Origin: an uncultured Bacteroidota bacterium
GTDB lineage: Bacteria; Bacteroidota; Bacteroidia; Chitinophagales; Chitinophagaceae
Direction: 5' to 3'
Length of the DNA stretch: 35,214 nucleotides
NCBI GenBank assembly: GCA_903837525.1
Contig: CAILUU010000024.1
Coordinates: 1 to 35,214, forward strand
The notes under the pieces are model-generated. The model worked only from the letters and a program-made list of their open reading frames with translations, ran no database searches and had not been told where the DNA came from. Below are positions 14,723-23,517 of the stretch, in pieces. Numbering within the stretch: the first letter of the stretch is position 1; each line of letters opens with the position of its first letter. The translations under genes were made by a program, and so were the position numbers.

Positions 14723-16000
14723 ATGCAGCAAGACAGTTTAGTTTTCAATTTAATTGATCAAGAGTTAGAACGCCAACGCCATGGTATTGAGCTTATAGCC
14801 TCGGAAAATTTTACCAGCTTACAAGTAATGCAGGCAATGGGCACGTCGTTAACCAATAAATATGCCGAGGGTTACCCCGGGCGTAGGTATTATGGAGGTT
14901 GCGAAGTTGTTGACCAAGTAGAGCAACTAGCCATTGATCGATTAAAGCAAGTATTTAATTGTGCATACGCAAATGTACAACCCCATAGTGGTGCACAAGC
15001 AAATGCAGCATTACTACTAGCTATTTTACAACCTGGCGATACAATTTTGGGGCTAGATCTTAGCATGGGTGGGCATTTAACACATGGTAGTGCTGTAAAT
15101 TTTAGTGGAAAATTGTACCGCCCCGTTTTTTATGGAGTTAAGCAAGATACTGGCTTAATAGATTACGAAATGTTAGAAGAAAAAGCAAGAGCCGAAAAAC
15201 CTAAAGTAATTATTTGTGGCGCTAGTGCGTATAGCAGAGATATTGATTATGCTAGAATACGGAAAGTAGCAGACGAAATTAATGCTTTTGTTTGGTGCGA
15301 CATGGCACATCCAGCAGGTTTAATTGCAGCAGGCTTATTAAGTAGCCCTTTTGAGCATTGTCATTTTGTAACAAGCACTACACATAAAACTTTACGTGGC
15401 CCAAGGGGAGGTATTATTTTAATGAAAACAGATTTTGAAAACCCGTTTGGTTTAAAAGATGTAAAGGGCAATGTACGAATGATGAGCAATTTGTTAGATA
15501 TGGCTGTTTTTCCGGGTACACAAGGTGGTCCACTTATGCATGTAATTGCTGCAAAAGCAATTGCATTTGGCGAAATATTATCCGATGAATTTACAGCTTA
15601 TGCAAAACAAATGGTTGCTAACTCAAGGGCTATGGCTAAGGCATTTGTAGATTTAGGTTACAATATTATTAGCGGCGGTACCGATAATCATTTAATGTTA
15701 ATTGATTTACGCAACAAAAATATTAGTGGAAAAAAAGGAGAGCAAACATTAGGTAAGGCAGAGATTACTGTAAATAAAAACATGGTACCTTACGATGATA
15801 AAAGTGCATTTGTTACTAGCGGTATAAGAGTAGGTGTAGCCGCAATAACAACCCGAGGTATGAAGGAAGAACATATGCCAAAAGTTGTATATTTTATTGA
15901 CAAGGCATTAATGAATGCAGATGATGAAACTGTTTTAGCCACAATAGCTAAAGAAGTAAAAATATTTATGGGTCAGTTTCCTTTATACCCTGAACTATAG
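14723..16000 (+). CDS. glyA: Serine hydroxymethyltransferase
   Basis: PLP enzyme interconverting serine and glycine with transfer of a one-carbon unit to tetrahydrofolate; cytoplasmic. The N-terminal block [10 protein letters not shown], then [18 protein letters not shown], is diagnostic. The PLP-binding lysine is in [13 protein letters not shown] (Lys222), and [11 protein letters not shown] supplies the Asp-x-x-His PLP contacts. [17 protein letters not shown] and [15 protein letters not shown] complete the family signatures. Length (425) is normal. The start is an ATG with no Shine-Dalgarno, as usual here. DUF4293 follows 63 bp downstream, and the two may be cotranscribed. Confidence 0.97.
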   Translation: MQQDSLVFNLIDQELERQRHGIELIASENFTSLQVMQAMGTSLTNKYAEGYPGRRYYGGCEVVDQVEQLAIDRLKQVFNCAYANVQPHSGAQANAALLLAILQPGDTILGLDLSMGGHLTHGSAVNFSGKLYRPVFYGVKQDTGLIDYEMLEEKARAEKPKVIICGASAYSRDIDYARIRKVADEINAFVWCDMAHPAGLIAAGLLSSPFEHCHFVTSTTHKTLRGPRGGIILMKTDFENPFGLKDVKGNVRMMSNLLDMAVFPGTQGGPLMHVIAAKAIAFGEILSDEFTAYAKQMVANSRAMAKAFVDLGYNIISGGTDNHLMLIDLRNKNISGKKGEQTLGKAEITVNKNMVPYDDKSAFVTSGIRVGVAAITTRGMKEEHMPKVVYFIDKALMNADDETVLATIAKEVKIFMGQFPLYPEL

Positions 16001-16063
16001 AATTGAAAAATAATTTAAAAGTTATATAAGAGTAAAGCAAACTGTTTAAGTTTACAAAAAAAT

Positions 16064-16474
16064 ATGTTGCAGCGTATTCAAACGATATGGTTATTATTGG
16101 CTAGTGTATGTAGCTTTTTAACGTTAAAATTTCCTTTTTATAGTGGTACAAATGCAAAAGCAATAGCCTCATACCCTTTAACCGGCACAGAAAATAGTTT
16201 GCTTTTAGCAGCCACACTTATTGTTGGTTTACTAAGTATTGTAATACTATGTTTATTTAAAAATAGAATAATGCAACTTAGGCTTATAGTATTAGCAATA
16301 TTAATAGAAGCTTTTTTACTTTTTTTATATGTTAGGCAAGTGCAAACTTTTACAGTAGGTACCTATTCATTAACTGCTTTACTACATGGTTTTATAATTC
16401 TGCTTTTATTGTTAGCAGCACGGGCTATAAATAAAGATGAAAAATTGATAAAAAGTAGTGATAGGTTGCGATAA
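16064..16474 (+). CDS. DUF4293-family small membrane protein
   Basis: 136 residues with four predicted membrane helices: WLLLASVCSFLTL, LLLAATLIVGLLSIVIL, LIVLAILIEAFLLFLYV and LLHGFIILLLLLAARA. The start MLQRIQTIWLLLA and the tail RAINKDEKLIKSSDRLR, which ends in a basic S-D-R-L-R, are typical of DUF4293, a Bacteroidota-specific inner membrane family of unknown role. It ends one base short of the convergent uvrA stop, leaving no room for a conventional terminator. Confidence 0.85.
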   Translation: MLQRIQTIWLLLASVCSFLTLKFPFYSGTNAKAIASYPLTGTENSLLLAATLIVGLLSIVILCLFKNRIMQLRLIVLAILIEAFLLFLYVRQVQTFTVGTYSLTALLHGFIILLLLLAARAINKDEKLIKSSDRLR

Positions 16475-16475
16475 T

Positions 16476-19244
16476 TTATAAATATTTTCCCGTAAAACTT
16501 TCTTTACATTTTTTTAAATCGGCAGGTTTACCACTAAAAACTAAATTACCGCCGGCATCCCCAGCCTCTGGACCAAGGTCTATTACCCAATCGGCACTTT
16601 TAATTACATCGGTATTGTGCTCAATTACTAAAATACTATGTCCTTGCTCTATCAATGCATTAAAACTGGTTAATAGTTTTTTAATATCGTTAAAATGTAA
16701 CCCTGTTGTAGGCTCATCAAAAATAAACAATACACTGCCTTGTGCTTTTCCTTTGCCTAAAAAACTAGCTAGTTTTACTCGTTGTGCTTCGCCACCACTT
16801 AAGGTATCGCTGCTTTGTCCTAATTTTACATAACCTAAACCAACATCACTTAATGGTTTAATTTTTTTTGCTACGCTAGGTTCGTCTACAAAAAACTCTA
16901 TGGCTTGGTCAACACTCATTTCTAATAATTCATAAATATTTTTATGGTTGTATTTTACTTCCAACACTTCATCTTTAAAACGTTTCCCAATACATACATC
17001 ACAGGTTAAATGTACATCTGCCAAAAACTGCATTTCTACTGTTTGCTCTCCTTCGCCTTTGCATGCATCACATCTTCCCCCATCTACATTAAACGAAAAG
17101 TGCTTTGGTAAAAAGCCACGAATTTTGCTCATGTGCTGTTTACTATACAAATCTCTTATTTCATCGTACGCTTTTATGTACGTTACCGGATTACTACGGC
17201 TGCTTTTACCAATTGGGTTTTGATCTACCATTTCTATTTGTGCAATAAAATCAAACTCGCCTTTTATACTTTTATGTATGCCGCTTTTTTCGGTAAGCTC
17301 TCCTTTTAATTTTTTTAAGGCAGGATATAAAATTTGTTTTACCAATGTAGTTTTACCGCTACCGCTTACACCGGTTACCACACACAATACATTTAAAGGA
17401 AACTCAACATTAATATTTTTTAAATTGTTTTGTCTTGCGCCTTCAACGGTTATGCTTCTTGTCCATTTACGAATTTGCTTTGGTGGCTCAATTTTTAATT
17501 TGCCGTTAAGGTATTTTCCTGTTAGGCTTTTATCGTTAACAATTAATTCCTTATAATTTCCTGCGGCAACTACCTCTCCACCTAAATGACTAGCTAATGG
17601 GCCCATATCAATAATATAATCAGCTTCTCTCATCATCATTTCATCATGCTCTACCACAACAACGGTATTATTTAAATCTCTTAATTCTTTTAATACCTTT
17701 ATTAATCGACTTGTATCTCTACTATGCAGCCCAATACTAGGTTCATCTAAAATATATAACGAATTGGTTAAGTTGCTTCCCAAGCTTCTAGTAAGTTGTA
17801 TACGCTGGCTTTCGCCACCGCTTAGCGAATTAGCTAACCGATTTAAAGTAAGATAACCAAGGCCAACATCTAACAACGTTTTAATTCTATGTTCAATTTC
17901 AATTAAAATACGTTTAGCAACTACTGTATCAAAGGCACTTAGTTTTAATTTATCAAACCAAGTTTTCAACTCTTTTACAGGTACCTCACACAGCTGACCA
18001 ATATGCTTATCGGTGACTTTTATATACAACGCTTCTTTTCGTAAGCGATAACCATTGCACGCTGTACAGGCGGTCCTTCCCCTATATCTACTTAATAAAA
18101 CTCGGTATTGTACTTTGTATAAATTTGCTTCAACCTCTTTAAAAAAATCGTTTATACCTAATGCTCCATTACCCCCACTCCATAGCAATTGCATTTCAGC
18201 TGCACTTAAATCAATAATTGGTTTGTGTATGGGGAATTTTGTATTTTTTGCTTTTTGAATAAATTGATCTTTCCACCATACTAATTTTTCTCCCTTCCAT
18301 GGCGCTACTGCACCTTCATACACACTTAATTGTGGGTTAGGTATAATTAAATCTTTATCTATTCCCAATATTTGAGAAAACCCCTCACAAGTTGGGCAAG
18401 CACCATAGGGATTATTAAATGAAAATAAATTAGGCACAGGTTCTTCAAACACAATACCATCTAACTCAAACTTATTGCTAAAGGTTATTTTTTTTGTGCC
18501 ATTAATTTCAATTTGCATTTCACCCTCGCCTTCGTAAAATGCAGTATTAACCGAGTCGGATATTCTATGTAAATCTTCTTCCTCAAAGTCTTTTTTAATA
18601 ATACGATCAACTAAAACATAAGTTGATAGTTGATAGTTAATAGTTAATAGTTTTTTTGACTCAAGAAGATCTTCTATTTTTATTATTTCTTTTTGATGAT
18701 AAATTCTAGAAAATCCCTTTTGCAATAAAATATTCAACTCCTCTTTTACATCTCTATTTTTATTTATTTTAAAGGGTACTAAAATAAAAACTTTATCGCC
18801 GTCGTTTAATTTTTTTATGTTGTTAATAACATCCGTTACATCTTGTTTTTTTACTTGCTTACCACTAATTGGAGAAATTGTTTTTCCAACTCTAGCAAAT
18901 AATAAACGTAGATAATCGTAAATCTCCGTCATGCTACCCACTGTGCTACGTGGTGTACGAGTAATAACTTTTTGCTCAATTGCAATGGCTGGGCAAAGTC
19001 CTTTTATATCATCTACATCAGGTTTATTCATACGCTGCATAAACTGCCTTGCGTATGCACTAAGGCTTTCGGCATAGCGGCGTTGCCCTTCTGCAAAAAG
19101 TGTATCAATGGTTAACGATGATTTGCCACTACCCGATACACCTGTTACTACCACTAGTTTATTTCGAGGTATGGTTACCGAAACATTTTTTAAATTATGA
19201 ACTCTTGCGCCTTTTATTGCAATGCCGTTTGTAATAGTTGTCAT
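16476..19244 (-). CDS. uvrA: Excinuclease ABC subunit A (UvrA)
   Basis: Damage-recognition ATPase of nucleotide excision repair. Both ABC modules are complete: Walker A GVSGSGKS (35-42) and GVSGSGKT near 625, signatures LSGGESQRIQL and LSGGEAQRVKLA, and Walker B regions LYILDEPSIGLH and LFIFDEPTTGLH. The zinc sites are CPTCEG paired with CTACNGYRLR, and CDACKGEGE paired with CDVCIGKRF. The FAEGQRRYAESLSAYARQF block is intact. 922 residues is near the family norm. In the UvrB-binding/insertion region, residues about 199-208 (LLTINYQLST) are encoded by a four-unit 7-bp tandem repeat that I do not expect in UvrA. The flanks IEDLL and YVLVDRI are the normal sequence. It converges with DUF4293 with a 1-bp gap. 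Confidence 0.96.
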   Translation of the reverse strand: MTTITNGIAIKGARVHNLKNVSVTIPRNKLVVVTGVSGSGKSSLTIDTLFAEGQRRYAESLSAYARQFMQRMNKPDVDDIKGLCPAIAIEQKVITRTPRSTVGSMTEIYDYLRLLFARVGKTISPISGKQVKKQDVTDVINNIKKLNDGDKVFILVPFKINKNRDVKEELNILLQKGFSRIYHQKEIIKIEDLLESKKLLTINYQLSTYVLVDRIIKKDFEEEDLHRISDSVNTAFYEGEGEMQIEINGTKKITFSNKFELDGIVFEEPVPNLFSFNNPYGACPTCEGFSQILGIDKDLIIPNPQLSVYEGAVAPWKGEKLVWWKDQFIQKAKNTKFPIHKPIIDLSAAEMQLLWSGGNGALGINDFFKEVEANLYKVQYRVLLSRYRGRTACTACNGYRLRKEALYIKVTDKHIGQLCEVPVKELKTWFDKLKLSAFDTVVAKRILIEIEHRIKTLLDVGLGYLTLNRLANSLSGGESQRIQLTRSLGSNLTNSLYILDEPSIGLHSRDTSRLIKVLKELRDLNNTVVVVEHDEMMMREADYIIDMGPLASHLGGEVVAAGNYKELIVNDKSLTGKYLNGKLKIEPPKQIRKWTRSITVEGARQNNLKNINVEFPLNVLCVVTGVSGSGKTTLVKQILYPALKKLKGELTEKSGIHKSIKGEFDFIAQIEMVDQNPIGKSSRSNPVTYIKAYDEIRDLYSKQHMSKIRGFLPKHFSFNVDGGRCDACKGEGEQTVEMQFLADVHLTCDVCIGKRFKDEVLEVKYNHKNIYELLEMSVDQAIEFFVDEPSVAKKIKPLSDVGLGYVKLGQSSDTLSGGEAQRVKLASFLGKGKAQGSVLFIFDEPTTGLHFNDIKKLLTSFNALIEQGHSILVIEHNTDVIKSADWVIDLGPEAGDAGGNLVFSGKPADLKKCKESFTGKYL
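18623..18650. repeat. Four-unit 7-bp tandem repeat inside uvrA
   Basis: Plus strand TTGATAG, TTGATAG, TTAATAG, TTAATAG; on the coding strand this is two CTATTAA then two CTATCAA units. It keeps the uvrA frame open and adds roughly LLTINYQLST. Seven-bp runs of this composition are familiar to me as short intergenic repeats in Bacteroidota genomes (recollection, not checked). Confidence 0.8.
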
Positions 19245-19587
19245 TTATTTAGTAAAGTAAAAATTAACATTTTATTTAAAACAATTTAATTGCACTAATA
19301 GTTGTAATATTCCTTTATAAATGTGAAAGATTTCTTAAAGTATATTCGATTTATAAAATTGATTATGAAATTGTTGTAGATTTATTTCGTAAATATACTA
19401 TCGTATAACTACTATAAAAAATTAGGTATTAGTACATTAGTAATTTTCAACATAATCTATAATTTTACACAACCAATATCCAATAAAGAGAAAAACCAAA
19501 AAGCCTATCAAGTATACTTCTACTCAAAATAATCAATATTGGTTCCTGTTAACAAACAACATCCTAAACCAAAAAATTGTAGAAGTT
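19245..19587. other. Divergent regulatory gap between uvrA and the sigma factor gene
   Basis: 343 bp of very AT-rich DNA without a credible gene. It must hold the promoters of both uvrA and the sigma factor gene. A TATAATTTTAC stretch at about 19458-19468 resembles a -10/-7 region, but no full TAnnTTTG match was found. I see no SOS-type operator that I would defend. Confidence 0.4.
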
Positions 19588-20169
19588 ATGAAATATCTAA
19601 CAAACTTAACCGACCAGCAACTTATTCATTTGTATGTAAATGGAGATAATGATGCATTTTCTACTATTGTATTACGTTACAAAGAAAAGATTTTTACTAG
19701 TATTTATTTATTAGTAAAAGATAGATACTTAGCTGAAGATTTTTTTCAGGAAGTATTTATTAAAGTAATTGACACCCTTAGAGCTGGTAAATACACCGAC
19801 GAAGGAAAATTTTTACCATGGGCAATGCGTATTGCACATAATATGTGTGTAGACCATTTTAGAAAAGTAAAACGTACGCCAACTATTAAAACAAGTGATG
19901 ATAAAGATATTTTTGAAGTTCTAAACTTTTTTGAGCCAGGTGCCGATCAAAAAATGATGGCTAACCAAAGCCACGATAGAGTTAGACGTTTGGTAGATAT
20001 GTTGCCAGAAGACCAACGTGAGGTTATTATTTTACGCCACTACGCTAACTTAAGTTTTAAAGAAATTAGCGCCCTTACCAATTGCAGTATAAACACTGCA
20101 TTAGGCCGTATGCGTTATGGATTAATTAACCTACGCAAAATGATGACAGAAAAACAAATTACATTATAA
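19588..20169 (+). CDS. RNA polymerase sigma-70 factor, ECF type
   Basis: 193 residues with both ECF domains. Sigma region 2 has YLLVKDRYLAEDFFQEVFIKV and FLPWAMRIAHNMCVDHFRK. Sigma region 4 has LPEDQREVIILRHYANLSFKEISALTNCSINTALGRMRYGL, a standard helix-turn-helix for the -35 element. The N-terminus TDQQLIHLYVNGDNDAFSTIVLRY is the usual start. No anti-sigma gene follows: the next feature is a terminator and then a gene on the other strand, so regulation is probably transcriptional or through a distant partner. The protein is close to a widely conserved single-copy Bacteroidota sigma factor. Its regulon cannot be told from sequence. Confidence 0.93.
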   Translation: MKYLTNLTDQQLIHLYVNGDNDAFSTIVLRYKEKIFTSIYLLVKDRYLAEDFFQEVFIKVIDTLRAGKYTDEGKFLPWAMRIAHNMCVDHFRKVKRTPTIKTSDDKDIFEVLNFFEPGADQKMMANQSHDRVRRLVDMLPEDQREVIILRHYANLSFKEISALTNCSINTALGRMRYGLINLRKMMTEKQITL

Positions 20170-20202
20170 TATTATCCCTTAAGAAACTGTAACTCCCTAA
20201 TT

Positions 20203-20228
20203 AAAAACCCCCTCGATTAAGGGTTTTT
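20203..20228 (+). terminator. Rho-independent terminator of the sigma factor gene
   Basis: AAAAACCC pairs with GGGTTTTT over 8 bp around a 10-nt loop and is followed by a T-run, 34 bp after the stop codon. Confidence 0.75.
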
Positions 20229-20272
20229 TTATTTGGAGAAATCAGCTTTAAATTTTAGTTTTTTTATACTTA

Positions 20273-22207
20273 TTACTTCATCTCTCCCAAACCACACTTT
20301 AACCAACTTGCAAATTCATCAGGGTTTGGTGTATAAAATTTTGTTTTGGTTAAAAGCTTTTCGTTGGGGTTTAAAATTACATATTGTGGTTGGCTGGTAG
20401 CTCCAAAATTTTCTGTTTGAAAAGTCGCCCATTTATCTCCAACAGTTACAATATTTTTATCGGCTCCACTACTGGTTTTAAAAACAGTTTGCTCAGTGGC
20501 AGGTAATTTTGTACGTTCATCTACATAAAGCGACAGCACTATAAACTCTTTACGCATAATACTATCTACTTCTTTATTTGTCCAAACTTTTTCTTCCATA
20601 CGGCGGCAGTTTACACATGCCCAACCTGTAAAATCTATTAACAAGGGTTTGTTTTGCTCTTTAGCTAACGCCAATGCTTTTTCGTAATTATTATGTATAG
20701 GTTCAATAACTTTTGTAAGCAATACATGATTTTTGTATATAGTATACGATTGTGGTGGTGGAAACCCACTTAACAGTTTTAAGCTTGCATATTTAGTATT
20801 GAAGATGCCTGGCACTAAATAAACGGTAAATGCTGCAAAGAATACTATAAAGAAAATACGAATTGCCCCAAATTTTTTAACTGGTGCCCTATGTCCAATT
20901 TTTAAAAGCCCCAATAAATAGGCTACTGTTAATGCGCCAATAATTACCCAAAGTGCAACAAATACCTCTCGTTTAATTATTCCCCATTGCTCCACATTAT
21001 CTGCATTAGCTAAAAATTTTACAGCTAAGGCTAACTCTACAAAACCTAATACTACTTTTACATTCGTCATCCACCCACCACTTTTTGGTAAACTTTGTAA
21101 CCAGTTAGGAAACAGTGCAAACAGTGCAAAAGGCAAACCCAATGCTAAACCAAAGCCTGCTGCACCGGCTGTAAGTGGCCACGCTCCTTGGTTAGCAACA
21201 TTTGCCAAAAGTGTTCCTAAAATTGGCCCTGTACAACTAAACGAAACAATAGCCAACGTACCTGCCATAAAAAAAATGCCTCCTAAATTACCTAATCCGC
21301 TTTTACTATCGGCTTTGTTGGCTAGAGAAGAGGGTAAACCAATTTCGTATAAGCCAAAAAACGATAAAGCAAAAAATACAAATACTGCAAAGAAGATTAA
21401 GTTTAACCAAACATTTGTAGAGATATTATTAAAAATTTCGGGACTTATGGTTTTACTAGCTAAATGAAATGGAATAGTTATAGCTACATAAATTAAAAAG
21501 ATAAAAAAACCATAAAATACTGCATTACGAATTCCTGCTTTTTTAGTCTGTGCTTTTTTAGTAAAAAAGGTTACCGTTACAGGTATCATTGGAAAAACAC
21601 AAGGTGTAATTAAAGCAATTAAGCCACCTAAAAAACCTAAAATAAATATAGTGAAAATACTTTTGTTTTGAGTGTCATCATCGCCACAATTTGCTTGTGG
21701 CTTTTTAATATCTATACTAGCTATTTTTATTTTACCAACGCTTGCTAAACCACCTTCTAAATTAGTGTTAAACGCAAATGGAGGATCGCTGGTAAACTCA
21801 CCATCTTTATTATAAAAAAAAGTAAGGTTACCTAAAAGATTTGCTGGCACTGTAGTTGAAAAATTTACTATTACCTTCCACTCTACATTTCCTGTTTGTA
21901 CTTGTACCATTTTATTTTCGAAAATGGTTGACTTTATGGTTTGGGTTGGGCTAACAGCAATAAAATTTTCTACTGCTATTGAAGAGTCAAAAAAACTTAC
22001 TTCAGCAGATTTTACCCCATCTAAATCTTGCTGGGGAGCATACAACTGATTGGCGCCTAATGCTGATGCTTTTAGGATTAGTTCGTATTTTTTTTCGCTA
22101 ATTTTTTTACTAGTAATGGTCCATTTATATACAGATGAATCTGTTTGAGCTAATAACTGTGTACTACTAAATAATAGAATAATAAAGAAAGATAAAATTT
22201 TTTGCAT
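20273..22207 (-). CDS. DsbD-like thiol:disulfide interchange protein (transmembrane electron carrier)
   Basis: Moves reducing equivalents from cytoplasmic thioredoxin to the periplasm. After a signal peptide (ILSFFIILLFSSTQLLAQ) there is an N-terminal DsbD-alpha-like domain (about 25-165). A central membrane domain has eight or so helices; its two redox cysteines are in LITPCVFPMIPVT and SFSCTGPILG. The C-terminal thioredoxin-like domain has the active site WACVNCRRMEEKVW (CVNC). The alpha domain is odd: where the family has a Cys pair before PP, this protein reads YNKDGEFTSDPPF, without cysteine. The gene upstream encodes a separate alpha domain that does have the pair. 644 residues is normal for a full DsbD. 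Confidence 0.88.
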   Translation of the reverse strand: MQKILSFFIILLFSSTQLLAQTDSSVYKWTITSKKISEKKYELILKASALGANQLYAPQQDLDGVKSAEVSFFDSSIAVENFIAVSPTQTIKSTIFENKMVQVQTGNVEWKVIVNFSTTVPANLLGNLTFFYNKDGEFTSDPPFAFNTNLEGGLASVGKIKIASIDIKKPQANCGDDDTQNKSIFTIFILGFLGGLIALITPCVFPMIPVTVTFFTKKAQTKKAGIRNAVFYGFFIFLIYVAITIPFHLASKTISPEIFNNISTNVWLNLIFFAVFVFFALSFFGLYEIGLPSSLANKADSKSGLGNLGGIFFMAGTLAIVSFSCTGPILGTLLANVANQGAWPLTAGAAGFGLALGLPFALFALFPNWLQSLPKSGGWMTNVKVVLGFVELALAVKFLANADNVEQWGIIKREVFVALWVIIGALTVAYLLGLLKIGHRAPVKKFGAIRIFFIVFFAAFTVYLVPGIFNTKYASLKLLSGFPPPQSYTIYKNHVLLTKVIEPIHNNYEKALALAKEQNKPLLIDFTGWACVNCRRMEEKVWTNKEVDSIMRKEFIVLSLYVDERTKLPATEQTVFKTSSGADKNIVTVGDKWATFQTENFGATSQPQYVILNPNEKLLTKTKFYTPNPDEFASWLKCGLGEMK

Positions 22208-22220
22208 AGTTGTTTTTTAC

Positions 22221-22254
22221 AAAAAACGAGTTCGTATAAGTGAACTCGTTTTTT
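22221..22254 (-). terminator. Strong hairpin terminator/attenuator between the two DsbD-type genes
   Basis: A perfect 13-bp stem (AAAAAACGAGTTC with GAACTCGTTTTTT) around an 8-nt loop, with T-runs on both strands, sits in the 66-bp gap between the small alpha-domain gene and the dsbD-like gene. It should stop most transcripts from the upstream gene, or set a ratio between the two by partial read-through. Confidence 0.75.
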
Positions 22255-22273
22255 ATGTTATAATTATAAATAA

Positions 22274-22729
22274 TTATTTTAACGCCACTTTAAAAAGTTC
22301 TTTTTTGGGTGGCAAGCATTTTTTATCGTCGCAAGTTTGATATTCTACACTTCCGCTAATGGTTGTTTTTGCGTTACTTTTTACTTTTATTTTTTGTATA
22401 AATACTACTTTATTTGCATATTGATTTGCCGATATTTTTAATTTTTTATCTTGATACAATTCCATTTTACCAACCTCTGTTGTTTTACCATCAATGGTTA
22501 CCAATGGGTTTTTATTAAATAAAATTGCAGTTGGCTGATTAATAGCATCTTTGGGTTGATTTTGAGAATATAAATGCCAACTATTTTGTATAGTTGCCGT
22601 TAAATAAACCTCATACGTTTTATCGGCAATTTTTTTAGATGTAAATGACCACAGCACAGGGCTTGCTAATTGTGCATTTGCAAAAATTACACTACCCACT
22701 AATAAAACACTTAATAAAATCTTCTTCAT
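22274..22729 (-). CDS. Stand-alone DsbD-alpha-domain periplasmic protein
   Basis: 151 residues: a Sec signal peptide (KKILLSVLLVGSVIFANAQ) followed by a single DsbD N-terminal domain. It has SWHLYSQNQP, FIQKIKVKSNAKTTISGSVEYQTC and the redox pair in YQTCDDKKCLPPK (Cys-x4-Cys before PP), the active site of DsbD-alpha that passes electrons to periplasmic substrates. It is a paralogue of the N-terminal domain of the following protein: both share a start like PVLWSFTSKKI-x-x-K-x-YE. It is probably the redox-active receiver for that membrane carrier, which is inferred from position and the cysteine pattern. Confidence 0.85.
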   Translation of the reverse strand: MKKILLSVLLVGSVIFANAQLASPVLWSFTSKKIADKTYEVYLTATIQNSWHLYSQNQPKDAINQPTAILFNKNPLVTIDGKTTEVGKMELYQDKKLKISANQYANKVVFIQKIKVKSNAKTTISGSVEYQTCDDKKCLPPKKELFKVALK

Positions 22730-22760
22730 TATCTTTCTTTTCTATTTATATATACAAATA

Positions 22761-22787
22761 AACGACCAATTTAGTTTTTTGGTTGTT
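22761..22787 (-). terminator. Possible terminator of purQ
   Basis: AACGACCAA and TTGGTTGTT pair over about 9 bp (with one G-T) around a 9-nt loop just after the purQ stop codon. T-rich sequence follows on the minus strand but the T-run is short. Confidence 0.4.
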
Positions 22788-22796
22788 TACAGCTTG

Positions 22797-23468
22797 TTAA
22801 TTTATGCCAAACAAGTGATTAAACACTTTTTTTCCATCCTTATTTCCCAAAAGGCTGCTGCTAGCTCTTTCTGGATGAGGCATCATACCAAAAACATTAC
22901 GCTCTTTGTTACAGATGCCTGCAATATTGTGTATTGCCCCATTTGGGTTAGCTCTAGCATTTACAACGCCCTCTTCATCACAATATCGATATACTATTTG
23001 TTTGTGCATTTCCATTTCCTCTATGGTTTTCTCATCTGCAAAAAAACGTCCTTCGCCGTGTGCTATAGGAATTTTTAATGCCTCGCTATTTTGTGCAATA
23101 GCATCTTTCATAAAAATATTTTTGCAAACAAATTGCTGATCGGCGTTGCGTAGCAAAGCACCTGGCAGCAAACCACTTTCGCACAAAATTTGAAACCCAT
23201 TGCAAACGCCTAAAACTTTACCCCCTTTATTAGCAAAATCTATTACACTTTGCATCATAGGGCTAAAACGTGCTATTGCCCCACAGCGTAAATAATCGCC
23301 ATAGCTAAATCCTCCCGGCAATACAATGCAATCAGTTGTGCTAAAAGTAGTTATATCTCTATCTTTATGCCAAAGCTGAATAACTTCTTGCTTTAAATCG
23401 TTTTGTAAAGCCTCCATCATATCTCTATCACAATTGCTTCCCGGAAAAACTACTACACCAAACTTCAT
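22797..23468 (-). CDS. purQ: Phosphoribosylformylglycinamidine synthase, glutaminase subunit (PurQ)
   Basis: Class I glutamine amidotransferase that feeds ammonia to PurL in the fourth step of purine synthesis. It begins [16 protein letters not shown], the PurQ start. The nucleophile is Cys89 in [10 protein letters not shown], and the His/Glu partners are in MMPHPERA near the C-terminus. [15 protein letters not shown] and IAHGEGRF are PurQ-specific. 223 residues is the usual length for the separate subunit, so this genome should also have a small PurL and PurS rather than the large fused enzyme. It is monocistronic here, with its own canonical promoter. Confidence 0.96.
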   Translation of the reverse strand: MKFGVVVFPGSNCDRDMMEALQNDLKQEVIQLWHKDRDITTFSTTDCIVLPGGFSYGDYLRCGAIARFSPMMQSVIDFANKGGKVLGVCNGFQILCESGLLPGALLRNADQQFVCKNIFMKDAIAQNSEALKIPIAHGEGRFFADEKTIEEMEMHKQIVYRYCDEEGVVNARANPNGAIHNIAGICNKERNVFGMMPHPERASSSLLGNKDGKKVFNHLFGIN

Positions 23469-23499
23469 ACTTATTTTTTATAAAATGTAAAATGTACTG

Positions 23500-23507
23500 C
23501 AAAGATA
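23500..23507 (-). promoter_or_regulatory. -7 promoter element TATCTTTG for purQ
   Basis: TATCTTTG on the minus strand is the canonical TAnnTTTG element, ends 31 nt before the purQ ATG and is followed by GCA, as is common for transcription starts in this phylum. This is the best promoter match in the window. Confidence 0.6.
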
Positions 23508-23517
23508 ACAAATAGCC

